From Eudromia elegans (taxonomy: Eukaryota > Chordata > Aves > Tinamiformes > Tinamidae): 64,000 nt of DNA. Made by a program: the position numbers and the translations under genes. The notes beneath the pieces are model-generated. The model was given only the letters and a program-made list of their open reading frames with translations, ran no database searches and was not told the origin of the DNA. The stretch lies in contig PTEX01000313.1 in the NCBI GenBank assembly GCA_003342815.1, forward strand, positions 201,841 through 265,840. Reading direction: 5' to 3'. This document shows, piece by piece, positions 25,086 through 37,455 of this stretch. Position 1 is the stretch's first letter, and every line of letters begins with the position of its first letter.

Positions 25086-28000
25086 CAGGGCTCTGCCCTC
25101 CCTGCGTCCACCTCGGGGAGCCGATCCGCGAGCACGGCCTGGGAATCGAGGCCTTCCGTAAGGGGAAGATGCCTTGGAAAGCAGGAGAGGCTGCAAGCAG
25201 CACGGAATGGAGGGAAAATAGGCTTTAGTGTGGGATCTGCCCTTGCTCTGTGTGGGCCAAGGGAGTGCGTGAGACTGGGCCGTCCTCAAGGTGCTTTCAA
25301 GCTGTCCAGGACATAGGTGGTCCCTGGGAGAGCCCAGGATGTCTCGCACACAAAGCTGGGTCCTTTAAAACATTCTTTTTCCTCATTAAAAGGTGCTTTT
25401 AAATGCTGCACACACTAACAGTACTTGCAGGACGGGCACTGGAGATACTGGTGCAAGGCTTGGGCTGCTCTGTCTGTAGCTCTGCACCCCGGGCCCAGCT
25501 TGACTCTGTTCTTTAACCTGCCCTTGGAAGTAGCGTGAAATCAAAGCCCGATGCTTTGTTGTGGTGAGTGGAAAATGGGAAGAGGGGAAGCTGTAAAGCC
25601 TTTTTGCTTTGGAAATTGTGATTCATTGTGGCTGTAGCTTACGAACACAGGTGCCTACCATGGTGACTCTTTATGTGAAAAAGCAGCAGGTTTTAGATGA
25701 AGAGCATTTCATAGCAGCTTTAAATAAAAAGGATAACAAAGGCACTCCAGGCATTTGATCTGCTCTGGATGGTGCTGTAGGTGATGGGTAACACAAGAAA
25801 CATCTGAACTAAGTTGACCTTCTGTTCGGAGCAGCTTTTTACCCCCCATCGGATGACCTCGCAGCTCTTGTTTAGTGGTGACTCTGGTCAGCAGCACCAG
25901 GTCTATCTAGGCAAGCAAGCTGCGTCCTGCAGGATCACCCACCTCCCTGGCTGAAGGAGCCGTGCACTTCCAGGAAAGCTCTCCTTTCCCAATCAAAGTG
26001 TTTCCTTTTAATCACAGATAGCGCAGGTCATAAAATGTGGACCTGGATTCCGTGTGCCCCAGAGCCAGGTCTTTCACGTTCACGGCTTGTGAAAGGGCTA
26101 TTAGGGAAGGTAAGGCAGCAACCCGCTGGCTCCTGAGGCCTGGGAGCCCGCTGACAGGGCAGGTAGATGAGGTCAGCCCCATTCCTCTTCCCCATGTGCT
26201 TGCTGTCCCTTCCCTATCTAACAATCCACACCCTAAGACCCTTTATCCTCCAAATTGCTTTTAAAAGCCCTCTTCATGCATGGTGCCCACAAGAAGCTGA
26301 TAACTGTCCCAGTGTCTTTGTCAGGTACTTAGACACCAGAGCTGTGGGCTCGGTGAAGTAACCTAGATAGAGCTGAAGCAACGACACCCACAAACAATCC
26401 CAGTCATTATTCCTCTGTCTATGTTTCCCAGTATGTCCCGTGTCGCTTTCCCAACCCGTCCTGTCTCTGTGCCCATCTTGATCAGCACTCCAGGGGAGGT
26501 GCTGCCTGCGTTGTGTCTCGGGGCATCCAGGCTTTGCATGAGTACTGATAGAGCCTAGTTCAGCTGGTGAGATACTTTGGGAAGCTTGTTTGGTCCCAAG
26601 AATGCCAAGGGTGGTTAGGAAATCTTAGGTGATGCCACTAATCTGGAATCCGTGTAATCAGGAATCATCCCACGTGGCCGCCAGCCTTGCTGAGAGGTGT
26701 CTCACGATGGGTGGCTCCTCACCGTTGGTGGCTTATGGCTGTTCCCAGCTCCTCCTGAGACGCAAGTAGGAATTCCTGGATTAGGAAGGCTTTGGAAGCT
26801 CATGGGCTGGCTGCATCGGGTGTTTTTGATCACTGAGACACCCGGGAGCACATGTCTGGAAGCGAAGGGATCATTGTCTGGCTCTGGCCTTCCCAGCACC
26901 TGGAAGGAGAAGAGAAAGTCCAAAGCTCTGTCATTTTATGTGCTCTCCCCTGGTCTATCATTGCTTAATTGTATCCTCAAATGTTATTAAAGTTCTAGGT
27001 GAGTCACTGCCATGCTCAGGTGAAGACAAACTGAGCCGAGCAGAGCTTAGGAGGGGAGGAGGGTGTTCCCGTGTGAGCAGGGAAGCTGCTCGGAAACTCC
27101 GCTCCCTCCGTGCACGTGTGGCATCAGCTGCTTCTACCGCCTCTAATTTAATGTTCTAAACCCCATATCAAAACACCTGTAGTCCAAAGAGACTAAAACA
27201 CAACCTCATGTGGCGGAGTAAACTCATGCCAATTAGACCTGCAGAGCTCTCTGAATCCCTTGAGACCGTCTTCCAGGCTCTCACGGCACCTATAAATGTG
27301 CTGCTAGGGTGCACAGACCATGCGCAGCACCCACTTCGCCCTCACCAGAGTAGAGTTGCAGGCTTAGTCCACTGTGGCTGCATTTTGGTGCCCTAAATTT
27401 ATTTTGTTTATGGCTGTGACAATTCAATCTTGTAAAACACGTCAAGACCTCCTGCATGGAAAAGCAGTGTGGAACTGCAGAGACACTGTCACCACACCAG
27501 AATTTCTTTGTGATCAATGGAAAGACCTCCTGCTGTGCAGGCACTTCTCTTGCACTTGCTCTTCTGGTTTATGGTGCAAATCTGAAAAAACCCTCTTCTT
27601 TCTGAGGCTGTGTTGTCTGTCGCATCTTAGTCTCTTAGTAAAGCTGGGGGTTTTAAGGTGCCTCTTTGGCTTTCTGGCTGGGAACGTGCTGCCCTGGGCA
27701 GGGCTAGCGGCTGTTCCGCTGGCCGTAGCCTCAGGATAGCCAGTTGCAGCAAGTTTACTTAATTATGAAAATAAAAATCTGCCAGCACATCAGTGGGAAT
27801 CAATCCCCCATCCCGAAAGAAGGATCCTGAGCCTTCTCCGGGTACGCGTTGGGGGGCGTGCTGCTCCTGGGCACGTAGCAGGATGGAAGCGGTCCTGAAC
27901 GCTGCCCCATTAGAGGGTGCCTTGCAAGGGTGTCATCTTGCTTCCTTCTTTCAGCCTCCTTTTTTTCTCCTTTAGTTCTATAAATTTGTGTCTGTTTTCC

Positions 28001-29157
28001 TGGCATTGTACCAGAGGCCTTCTGGGAATAGTTGTCTCTAGGTCTTTTATCTCTCTTGCTTTTCTCATCCAGGGTGATCGTGGCAGTCCCCAACGCTAAG
28101 ATATTTATGGTGAGTGAGATCAAATTTGTGCCTAGCTGATTCTTGCGACCCGCAATGATAAGCAGATTGCTTTGGATAACATTTCAGATTAAATTTTGAA
28201 CAGGAGCTGAACTTTTATGGGTTCTCAATACACGAGAACATTTTTATTTTCTCTTTTAACAAAGGAGACCTGCATTTCCTCAGTTCTGGAAAGGCCGGTA
28301 GGTCCAGGCATTGAGACATTCCACGTCTCTCTTCCAGACCCACGAAGCTGAAGTGCAGGTTGTTTGCAGCAGTGACAGACATTCCTGCCTTTGGGTCTGG
28401 GTCTGACCCAACTGGACTCCTACGCCTTGGCAAATAGGTGCCCCTCCTGAGTTTAAGAAAGCCTGTCTGAATGCTGAGGTGTGCAACCCAGTCCATAGGT
28501 ACCTCCGTTACATGCACCTATGTCTGATGAGCTGAAACCAGCTGAGGAAGTGAATACTGCAAAACCTGTGACTTCTGCTTATGCCAGTTAATATATTGGG
28601 GGGTTCAGGGAAGAAAGACGGTTCGGTTTGATTCTGCTTGCAGTTGTTTGGAACCTGAGCATTCGGTCACTTCCCCACCTTTACTAAGCCTCTATTTAGA
28701 AATTCTTTTCCTCATTGGTTTAGGAAATGAGAATCCCCCCAGACCTAGTTATGAAAACTCCCATCATAATTATAAGTGCCATCTGCTTCTAAAATCATAT
28801 TTCTTCAGAACAGCTTTGTTAAAGCTAGTCTTGGCTGCCATTTAATTCGTCCAGCTTGTTGAGCCATTGGAAGCACCGAAGGCTTCCCTGTATTTCTGTA
28901 CAATAACAAAGATTACAGGTCCAGATTCTGCAGTGTTGTTGTAGAAACCAGGATCTTATTGGAGAAGGGAAGAGCGGTTCTTCGTGCACGTGGATGTCAT
29001 TTGATGGGGTTTGCCTGTACAGAAGTCAATGTGGAAACGTCAGAAGTTCCAGGTCTAACGTACTGGCATTCGAGGCTTTGCTGATGCCTCCCGACGGGAA
29101 TGGGATGCTCTTCCGAACGCGCCGGTGCTGAATGTCTCCTCTCTGTCTCCCTTGCAG

Positions 29158-29223
29158 GTGTGTTGTTAGACATCCAGCAGCACTTCGGAGTCAAGGACAG
29201 TGGGGCTGGCTTGTTACAGACAG
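29158..29223 (+). CDS. SPNS2: SPNS2 internal exon (probably exon 2), 66 bp
   Basis: The exon reads (G)[21 protein letters not shown]. This is the distinctive Spinster-family stretch after the first transmembrane helix, and the QQHFGVKD wording matches SPNS2 rather than SPNS1 or SPNS3 as I know them. SPNS2 is a plasma-membrane MFS transporter that releases sphingosine-1-phosphate from endothelial and other cells, supporting lymphocyte egress, heart development and hearing. The acceptor is a pyrimidine-rich run ending in ttgcag (AG at 29156-29157), with a plausible branch-point A at 29131. The donor is acag|gtaagg, with GT at 29224. The exon enters and leaves in phase 1: it starts with the last two bases of a Gly codon and ends with the first base of the next exon's Val codon. 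At 66 bp it is a multiple of three, so skipping would keep the frame. Identity was judged from memory of the family, not by a search. Confidence 0.95.
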
Positions 29224-29449
29224 GTAAGGGTGTTTGTTCGGTGCCTCCCTTTGTAACCTGGCCCTTTTCAGAAGGGTGCTTTCAAATTTCTCGATTTAAA
29301 CTTAGACTGCTCTCCTTTGGACATGTTTGTGGTTAAATATTTTCTTATTAGTAAGGTGAGCGACAACAAGGGGACTTTTTATTTTGCTGGTGAGCAGGAG
29401 ATCATGGCTCAGAATTAACCGAGTGCAGAATGGAGCAAATAAATTACAT

Positions 29450-29486
29450 AATATTTATTATTATTATTGTTGTTGTTATTATAGGT
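29450..29486. repeat. (tta)n / (ttg)n microsatellite
   Basis: The sequence is attattattattgttgttgt followed by tattatag: consecutive TTA and TTG triplet runs inside the intron, about 230 bp downstream of the exon donor. Confidence 0.85.
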
Positions 29487-32400
29487 CTTTATGGAGAGTT
29501 GAAATCGTTAGTCAGAGAGCAAATGCAGTGTTTTAAGGAGAGAAACAATCTGCTTTGGAAACATCCTAAACATCCTACTGGATTACAAGTGGGAGTTGTT
29601 CAAATGTGGTGCTGCTGTTTCCTGCCTTTGTACTTGTGTCTCTGGAAGCCACCCTGGAATGACTGCATCTCTGAAAAATAGGATTAGAAATAGTGTGCCA
29701 AAAAGGACATTTTTTTTCCACGTATTTTGTCTCTTTTGCTGTCGTGCTGGATGCCAAATGCCAGGCAGCAGCTCGATCCCAAAGTGCGAGCCGACAGAAA
29801 CGGGCTCCGTCTTCGTGGTCCCCCCGGAGCTGGTGCAAAGGCTTCACAGCTCTGTCAGTTGTCCTTCGAGCTCGGACTATGTGCAATACTGGAGTGTTTC
29901 CTTATTTATTTTCGGCAACCCCTACAACAGGAGGGTTCTCATCTGTGGTTGGAGCTTCCTGCTAATATTGCAATACAAACAATTAATAATAATCTGCACA
30001 GGGGCTTTAAAAATACTCCCGGTGCCATTCCAGTGGCAATAGGGGCTCTTTTAGTCGAACAGCTTTTCCATTGCTCTTTGCTGCTGAAGCGTGTGGTCGA
30101 GTTCTAACAGATCCCAGGGGAAAAAGCAGTTCCCAAAAGGCTAGAGGGCCTCCTTGGCAGGGATGCTGGTGGTGGTAAAAAGTGCTCCGTAATGTCCTGG
30201 ATTTGGCCGCTGCAGTCGCAGCCTCCTATGCAGCCAAGGAAGCCTCTCCATGCATCTCTCCTTGTGGAGCAGCAGAGCTCAGGCTGGGCTGTCCACAACA
30301 CAGACTGTGACCTTTACAAGTGTCACCGGTGAGAGGTAACATCAGTCATCAGGCCCACGGTGGCACTGGGGCTCTGGCAGGCCCTTTTCCACAACAATTA
30401 TTTGTACTTATTTATTGGGCTCAGAGGAGCCGATCCTCAATGTGCCGTTAGATGCCAAGTGCCTTCAACAAAATATTCTGGTGGAAAGTTGACACTTGCC
30501 AAATCGTATATTTAATCTTCTATCCCCTCAGTGGATGAAAACCTTCTGTAGATGATTTACTGACAGCAAGAGCTCAGCTCCAGTAGGGTATTTCATTTGT
30601 TAATTGCAAGAAATGTTATTAATTTCTCTAGTGAGCAACCAGGGCATCTGCAAACAGCTTCAGTGAGGTCTTGCAAGGTTGCTGCAGTGTCTGCCCTGAG
30701 TTTTGTGAGAAGTGTTGCTTTAAGAAAAGCAGCTTTTTCTCATGTTTTCTGCTGATGGGAATGCTTAGGGCTTGCCTTTGCCTCTGCAATATAGATAATA
30801 ATGCATTAATCACAGCGCCATCAGTCACAGGAAACGACTGCTCACAAAATAAAGCACCATTTCACGTAAATAAGGGCAGGGGCACCTGAGTGAAAACAAT
30901 TGTATTACTTTGGCTTAACGAGATTGCGTTTGGCAGCTGGCCCGTGGCTAGTGTAGCCTGAACCCTGTGTAAACCTTAAACCAACTTAAAATATTGCTTC
31001 TAGTCTTCTGTATGTGTGACCCCTCGAAATGTGCACGTTGAAGAGAATGGGTGTCGATGAGATGTGTAAAAGCCCCTCGACCAGAGCTGCAGAGGAAGCC
31101 CATGGCAGAGTTGGGGGCAGGTCTCCGAGACCTCTGCCTTAACCTTGAACTGTCCCTTTGCAAGCTGTAGAGACCGAAATATCATCTCATCCCCAGGAGA
31201 CGGTCCTGCTCACTAATTGAGTGATGTGAGACGAAAGGCTGCTCGTCCCGAATATGTCCTCTGAATAAAGAGTGGATTAGTCTCCAGGTTGTTAATCTCG
31301 CATCTAAATGAGTCCTAAATTAATTTACAATGTTAACGAGGGTGAGTAAAAATAATGTGGTGTTCGCTGTTAGTTCGTATCGCTCATCAAACAGGCTTTA
31401 AAAATAGCACAGGAGAGCCTTTTAGCTGAGAAACAAGGCTGCACACGGTGCTTTAGGGGGAGATGCTGCTGGAAACTCCGGCGGCAAGGGAATAACATGG
31501 AATAACGGGGCCGCGTGGGCCCCGGCCTGCGTGCCGCGGTGCGCTCCCGCAGACACAGCCCGTCTCAGCCCCCAGCACACGCAAACGCTCCAGCGCCAGC
31601 TCAGGCCCTGCGGCTCCTGCTGCTCTCCGCAGAGCGCGGGTGAGCGGATCCGCAGGGACCGCAAAGCCCGGGTTTGACTTTGTGTCTTGTTTTGTGCCAT
31701 GCCCAACATACAAGCTGCTATTTGCCTGGAAGGCGTGATGAAAACTGGTTGGAGGGGCACTGTAACTATCTGTGGAGTAAAATCACAGCCACGCTCCGGT
31801 CTCATTCATAATGGAAAGGAGCAGAATGTGGCAGTCTCCGTAACAAGGATCCTGTGACAGCAAAGGACACGTTGACAGATGGGCCACAATGCTGCTTGCT
31901 CAGTAGCACCGTAGAGGAACAGGCACAGAGCTGTGTTAACTTTGGAGCTTCAGTTATCTCTTAGTAATGCTAAAATTCTGTGTTGATCTGGATTTTTTGT
32001 GCACTACATGCGCAGCTGTACGAACGGCAGTAAAGTTCGCTTAACTGCACTGCAGGTGAACATCCAAGCCCTCGGTATCAGCTTGCTGCTTTTCATTTCT
32101 CGGTTGCTTTTCCCAGCCGGAGAAAGGACGATCCTGGCTGATGTCAAAAGATGATCAAGGATCTTCTTGGCTGCTTGAGCCGTGCAGCTGTAGTCAGTCC
32201 ATACGGTTACGGGCCAAGCCGTTCCAAAAGGATTTGCTTTGTGTGGAGCTGGGCAGGAGCAGCAATTTGGACCTTGCAAAGCAAGAGCTGAGGCATCGAT
32301 AAAGCACAAAGATGGGGAGGAGGGAGAGGTGGGCTTGTAAAAGCATTTCAAACAAATAAGTGTTACTTAAATCATATTTCTTCCTATATATACTTAAACC

Positions 32401-32614
32401 ATAGGAGTGGTGACCCAATGTTGCCCTTTGGTTTTCCCTGGATTTTTTTCCATTCTTTTTTCTTTTTTTTTAATCTCTTTGTCTGCTTTCCTTACCCTTG
32501 GATGTATTACGCCTTTGTGTCTCTTGCTGCTGTCTCTTTAGCAGAACAGAGCTCTAATAAGAATAGCGCCTGGCTGTCCGTACAGTTTGTCTTCTGTAGC
32601 TCTCCGGATATTTT

Positions 32615-32771
32615 ATACAGGAGGGATAATGAGGCTTGCCCTTTTCCGCAGATGGGGATGCTAAGAAAGCCAGATGGGAGAAATGACCTGCCCAAAGTCA
32701 CACAGCAGGCCCAAGGCAGAGCCACAATGAGAATTATGGCCCGACTTCTGAACACGCAGTATTCAACCACG
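32615..32771 (+). mobile_element. MIR SINE (well-preserved core)
   Basis: The stretch gcagatggggatgctaagaa, then gggagaaatgacctgccca, aagtcacacagca, aaggcagagccacaatgagaa and cagtattcaaccac follows the MIR consensus in order (acagatgaggaaactgagg ... aagtaacttgcccaaggtcacacagc ... gtggcagagccgggatt ... cttaaccac). The acctgcccaaagtcacacag block is nearly perfect. Orientation is the same as the host gene. Edges are approximate. Confidence 0.85.
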
Positions 32772-35700
32772 TTAATGGTTAGACCTGGAGATTTGTTCCT
32801 TGTTATTGGGGCCCCCAATCTCGTCCAGGCAGCTCGAGCTCATGGGAAGGTGCCGGGAACACTGGGGACTTCTGAAGGCAGAGCCTGAGCTGTGAAAGGG
32901 GGTTATGGCAGGGATTGCATTGAAATGCAGAGAGAAAGAGGGTCTCTCTCCAGAAGGAGCACAGGAGTATCATTGGAGGAAATCTTGGTAAACTAAAGCT
33001 TGTACCAGTAAGTCAGAAGCAAGGAAGTATAAGGAATGGAGAAGTCCGGGAGGGCTCATTAAATATAAATCATCATAGATATGCGAGGCTCTGAAAGGAT
33101 TCTTCCTGCTTGAAGAGAGGTGGACATTCAGTCCCTGCTTTTCCTGGGAAGCCTAGGCGTGCTGGGCACTTTCTTCAGTCCAATCACGGGCTCATCAGTC
33201 GTTCTTTGGCACTGAGGACGGCAAGGGCCGTGGACAGCCACGTCCTGCACGGCGCGGGTCAGACGCTGTTGCCCTCTCCTTCCCCAGCCACGCTAAGTGC
33301 TGCGGCTCCAGGAGACTTCCCTGCAGCTTTTGGCCTCTGAAGACCGTGTCAAGGTGGAGATGTCTGTTTGCAAAAGGAGATGCTCAAAATCACGTAAACA
33401 ACAAGCAGAAGCGTTATCTGTTCGCCTGGCGTTCTGCAGCATGATGCTGAGGTCTGGGGATGAAGCCCATTTGTATAGAATTTAAGCAATAAAAATGAAG
33501 AAACCAAGCTCTATGTTCCTATAGTGTGCCTGGAATAATGGTTGGGACAAGGATAACAAGGTGAAGCTGTCTAAATCGATCCTCCCTTAGTCCTTAAATG
33601 CCAAGCAAGTTCTTTATTTGAGGCACAGTAGGTGCTGAGATGGAATCAATGAGGCCTTTGTTTTGGTTAGGAGTCTGAGAACATCTTAACTAATGCCTGT
33701 TTTTAATGTAGGGCTGACAATTGGCTCAGGTGGGAATGCACATACGGACTCACAGACTGAAGCCAGTGCTTCAGATCCACGTGGCCTATGAACATCATCT
33801 GTTTTCCCTTACAGAAGCCCCACGCAGGAGCATTTTGCAATGTGATCTAACAGAGGACTTGGCTCCCTTCCTCCTCCAAGCAGGTCTTTTACCTAGAGCA
33901 AGCTGAGGAAGACCAGAGCCTGCTTACTGACAGCATAAGTCTGTGATTCCTTTTTTCCTTCTGTTGTAAGGGTGTCTGATATGCTAAGAAGTCTTGGCAA
34001 TCGCAGCGTCTGATTCATGCAAGCAGGTGAGCCTCTTTGGAAACCCTTTTGCAATCAAGAAGGAGAGTGTTTTCTTGACTCAGTAAATAGGTTATGGGAA
34101 AATGCATTTGTACCCCAGCCCAGCCTCCCCTAAACTAAGGACTAAACTATGAAAATGCCATTTACAGTGTCCACTCTGCCTAGGTAGTCCTGGACTGCAA
34201 AGTAAATAGTCTTTGCTGGGGACGGAGGAGAAGGAGAGATGTTCTTACCTCTCGTTAATGGCAGGTTAGGTACTTGAGGCACTAGGGTGCTTTGGCTTGT
34301 ATTGCACTGGGCAGCAAATGATTGCAGGCTTCCAGAGCAGGGAAGCTCTCTGCATTGTCTTGTGTTCATTAAGATCTTGATTTTAGAATATTCCAGGGCT
34401 AGCAACATCACGTAACAATTTATTTTCCCATCCGGTCTCCCTGCTTTGCAGAAGGAAAGCTCGCCCTGCCTGGTGGCCTCTCGACGGAGGTATCGGGGCT
34501 GCTTGCTGCAAGAGCCACTGGCACTCACGGGGTCTGTGGCACGTCTGTTCTGCAAGGGAGTTGTTGGCCCCGTTTTCCCCAGGGCTGCCGGTCAAGCACC
34601 TCTTACCAAGGCTGTGTTTACTTCTGTAGCTTCATGTAATAACGAGGGGAGAGGTTTCCCACAGATACTAAAGAAGTAGCTCTCATTCTGCCCAGAGTTC
34701 GCAAGGATTTTGATGCAGCCTTCACATCCGCTGCACACGTGTTCTTCAAGGCTCAGAATTTCACTTGAGCCATTTTTAGTGAAAGGTTTGGGGTTTTTTT
34801 ATATCATGTAGTACTCTTAAACAGCTTTTTACCCTTAATGCCAGCTGTGCAATCTAACAGAGCAGACATCAGCATGGCATTGTGTGCATGAATAGTTCAC
34901 AAGGGCTACATTTGCTGCCTTTATTTATTTTTTAACACCGGGTGGGGACTTCTGAAAGAGGGAGATGAGCTTTTGAGTTACATTAGCAGTTATTTTGGTG
35001 GTGTTATATAATGACATAAACATATAATGACCACCCGTTAGTGGAAGACAGAGGTATGTACTTACATTTAAGACCTCACATGAAGTAGCTTTTTTCTCCT
35101 CCCTTGCAATGATACTAAAAGCTGTTTGGACTGAGTTGGAAACCTGCTTGGCTTTGACACTTGGTTTTCACTGAGCCTCTAAGTCTAATTTTCAAGCATG
35201 GTGAGCAGTATTTGCTTATGGTATCAATCAGAAGGAGCTCTGCATTCCCTCTCTTTACGCCGATGTGCATCTGTGTGTGCACTTGCTGCTCATACCCATT
35301 GGGTCTTATTTAAAGCTCAGTGTTAGCCCAGAGGGCTGTGATTTTTGCCTTGGCTTTAAGGGAAATTAGATCAGGGTCTTCATGAACCGAGCAAGAAAAC
35401 AGGACTGGCGGTTGTGCGTTCTGTGTAACGCGCCTCTCTCCCGGGAGCTGGAATGTTCTTCCCGCTGAAAAGATTCGTTTTAAAATCGTTTTGGTTTTGT
35501 GCTGGTTCCTTCTCCCCCCTCACACACACCCCTTAGCAACTCTCATTTTCTTACAGCTCCAAGCTGCAGTTCTGCAGACAGTAGAGCGTGTTGTGAGAAA
35601 TACAGGCAGCAGTGTTCATCCATGGATCTGAGATCAGGTGGGAAGAGGTCGGGCTTGGCCTGTGCCTCCTGGAAAATTTCCAAGGTATTTTGCTAGAGTT

Positions 35701-35929
35701 GGAAGCATTGCTCTTGGAGGAAGCGCTGGCTTTGAGCGAGGTCGTGCCGATAGAGCCTGTAGTCGGGCAGAAGGTGAAGGAGCTCTGGTGCAGGGCAGGT
35801 ACCGTCTTTGAGAGGAGCTTTGCTCTCTGCTCTCGGTGCAGAAGACATCTGGTAGCTTCGGAGCTGCAGCGCAGGTTGCAGAGGTTCCTCCGTGCAGAGC
35901 CAGGCCCTCTTGGAAAGGAGGGGCTGCCT

Positions 35930-36065
35930 TGGCGGCGCAGAAAGCCGACTCCGAGAGCGCGTTCCAGGGCAGCGCTGCCGGCCGCCGCCCCGAGGCGCGC
36001 GCCCCTTTCCTCGCGGGGCCGGATTCCTCTATCCGTGCACACGGGTGGCGTGCACGAACGGGGGG
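35930..36065. promoter_or_regulatory. CpG-rich patch inside overlapping open frames
   Basis: CpGs cluster around gccgccgccccgaggcgcgc and ctcgcggggccggattcctc. Open frames of 177 codons on + (35612-36145) and 196 and 182 codons on - (35551-36182) overlap here. Their products are Arg/Pro/Ala/Ser-rich without recognisable domains, so composition, not coding, is the likely cause. Confidence 0.35.
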
Positions 36066-36619
36066 TCGCTGCACCCATTGACAAGCAGTCTCCCAGTGCC
36101 CTCCTCCTCCCGTTCCTCCAGCACACACGCACATATTCCACATAGTCCTAAAGCTCTTGATTTGGAGAAATCTTTGCCCCATCTACAAGAGGAATCCAGG
36201 TCAAAGCTGTACTGATACCATGCTATGCATCCTCCGTGCCACCAGCCTCTCGATGACTCTTAGCCTGGGACCAGTGGCAGCGTGCGCTCTCGCTCTCCAT
36301 GCAGTGAAGCTGTGGGACTTCGCTCCATTCTGCATTTATCAGAGGTCTTTGTGGCTGTTGCCACAAATACTGTTGCAGGAACTGAAATCAGCTGGGATAA
36401 CAACCATAGTCCCCTCTGGTACCTAGGGCATGCTGGTGTTCCCTGGCGTTCCTTCAGAGCCCCGGGAATCTGGGAGATCCCTGTGCAACCGAGCAGAGCG
36501 GGGTTCGGTTTGAGCATTGGGGCTCTTTTTAGAAACAGCCATCAACTTCACAGGGGTCGTCCAGGGTATTCACACGCTTAACTCCCTGATTGGGGCTGCA
36601 AATTGAAGCAATTAAATGG

Positions 36620-36675
36620 CGAAAATTGCACAAGCAAAATTGTTGCCCGGGAAAATTGCGAGCCCAAAATTGGTG
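36620..36675. repeat. decayed repeat of aaaattg with about 15-17 bp spacing
   Basis: Four aaaattg words occur in 56 bp (gaaaattgcacaag, caaaattgttgcccggg, aaaattgcgagccc, aaaattggtg). The first includes attgcacaag, a C/EBP-like TTGCnnAA site. It could be an eroded tandem repeat or chance. Confidence 0.4.
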
Positions 36676-37382
36676 ATTGAGTTGAGAATCCTTTTAAAAA
36701 GCTGCTTCTAAAAATAGGTGTTACTTCAGAAGGGTTGATGTCGAGAGTTACTGTGGTGAGAAGCATGCAAGTGTTTGACAAGATAAATCCATCTCCTTAT
36801 TGATCTCCTTGAAGATAAGATTGCAGCACAGGAACCTGAAAATATGTAGCCCTTTCTTCTTTTTTTTTTCTTTTGTTTTTAAATTGACATTTTCTGCCAT
36901 TAATGCATAGCTCATATGACATCCCCCAAGCAGGGAGCGTCTGGAGCAGTGCTAGGATGTGTAAAACTAAAGTTACAACTGCCTTGCTATAGCTTACAAT
37001 GCCAAAATTAAATGGTAAGCTTTAGAGTTGCTTTTGCTTAGTCACGTGCCATGCAGAGAGGGTCAATCTGTAAGGGTTGTTTTTCCACGTTTCCTATAAA
37101 ATGTGAGATTTTCTGACAAAAAAAGAAATAGCAGAACTTCTTTGAGCTTTTGGCTTTCCTGATATCAGTTGTGATCTGTCGAAAAAACCAGGCTGACAAG
37201 ATAGGCGTGATGATGAACCTGCTTGGAGTCCGTTAGCTACAGAGTGAGTGTCAAAATACAGTGCAGAAAGTCAAATGTGAAGTGCTGGGGAAGACGCAGG
37301 CCACAAATAGGAGGCTGAATAGGGAGCTGCTCTTCGACTGACTGCTATGGTGTAATTTTAGCCCAGGACATATGACAGATAT

Positions 37383-37455
37383 TTTAGGTGTGGATATAAT
37401 TAGACGGTTTAGGTGTGGGTGCAATTAGACGGTTTAGGTGTGAATGTAATTGTAA
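37383..37455. repeat. 25-bp tandem repeat, about 2.9 copies
   Basis: Two complete units, tttaggtgtggatataatta+gacgg and tttaggtgtgggtgcaatta+gacgg, are followed by a third partial unit tttaggtgtgaatgtaattg. Copies differ at only a few positions. Confidence 0.9.

Larger units (their letters stand above)
18936..29157 (+). other. non-coding sequence, SPNS2 intron 1 up to the exon acceptor
   Basis: Apart from the CpG-rich patches listed separately and a run of 16 A at 21561-21576, nothing specific was recognised. The last 60 bases hold the branch-point-like ctgaa (A at 29131) and a pyrimidine run ending in the AG at 29156-29157. Confidence 0.75.
29224..37382 (+). other. SPNS2 intron between the two exons, first part
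   Basis: This runs from the gtaagg donor at 29224. It holds a TTA/TTG microsatellite, a MIR copy, a CpG-rich patch near 36 kb and an aaaattg-spaced stretch, all listed separately. No other coding exon was recognised on either strand. Confidence 0.85.

Noticed and set aside
24741-25349. A 202-codon minus-strand frame as a gene
   Set aside because: It spans the densest CpG cluster, is Arg/Pro/Ala-rich in that part, overlaps plus-strand frames and lacks any known motif.
28650-28730. Possible reverse MIR piece near tcttttcctcattggtttag
   Set aside because: The similarity is limited to a few T-rich words and could be chance.
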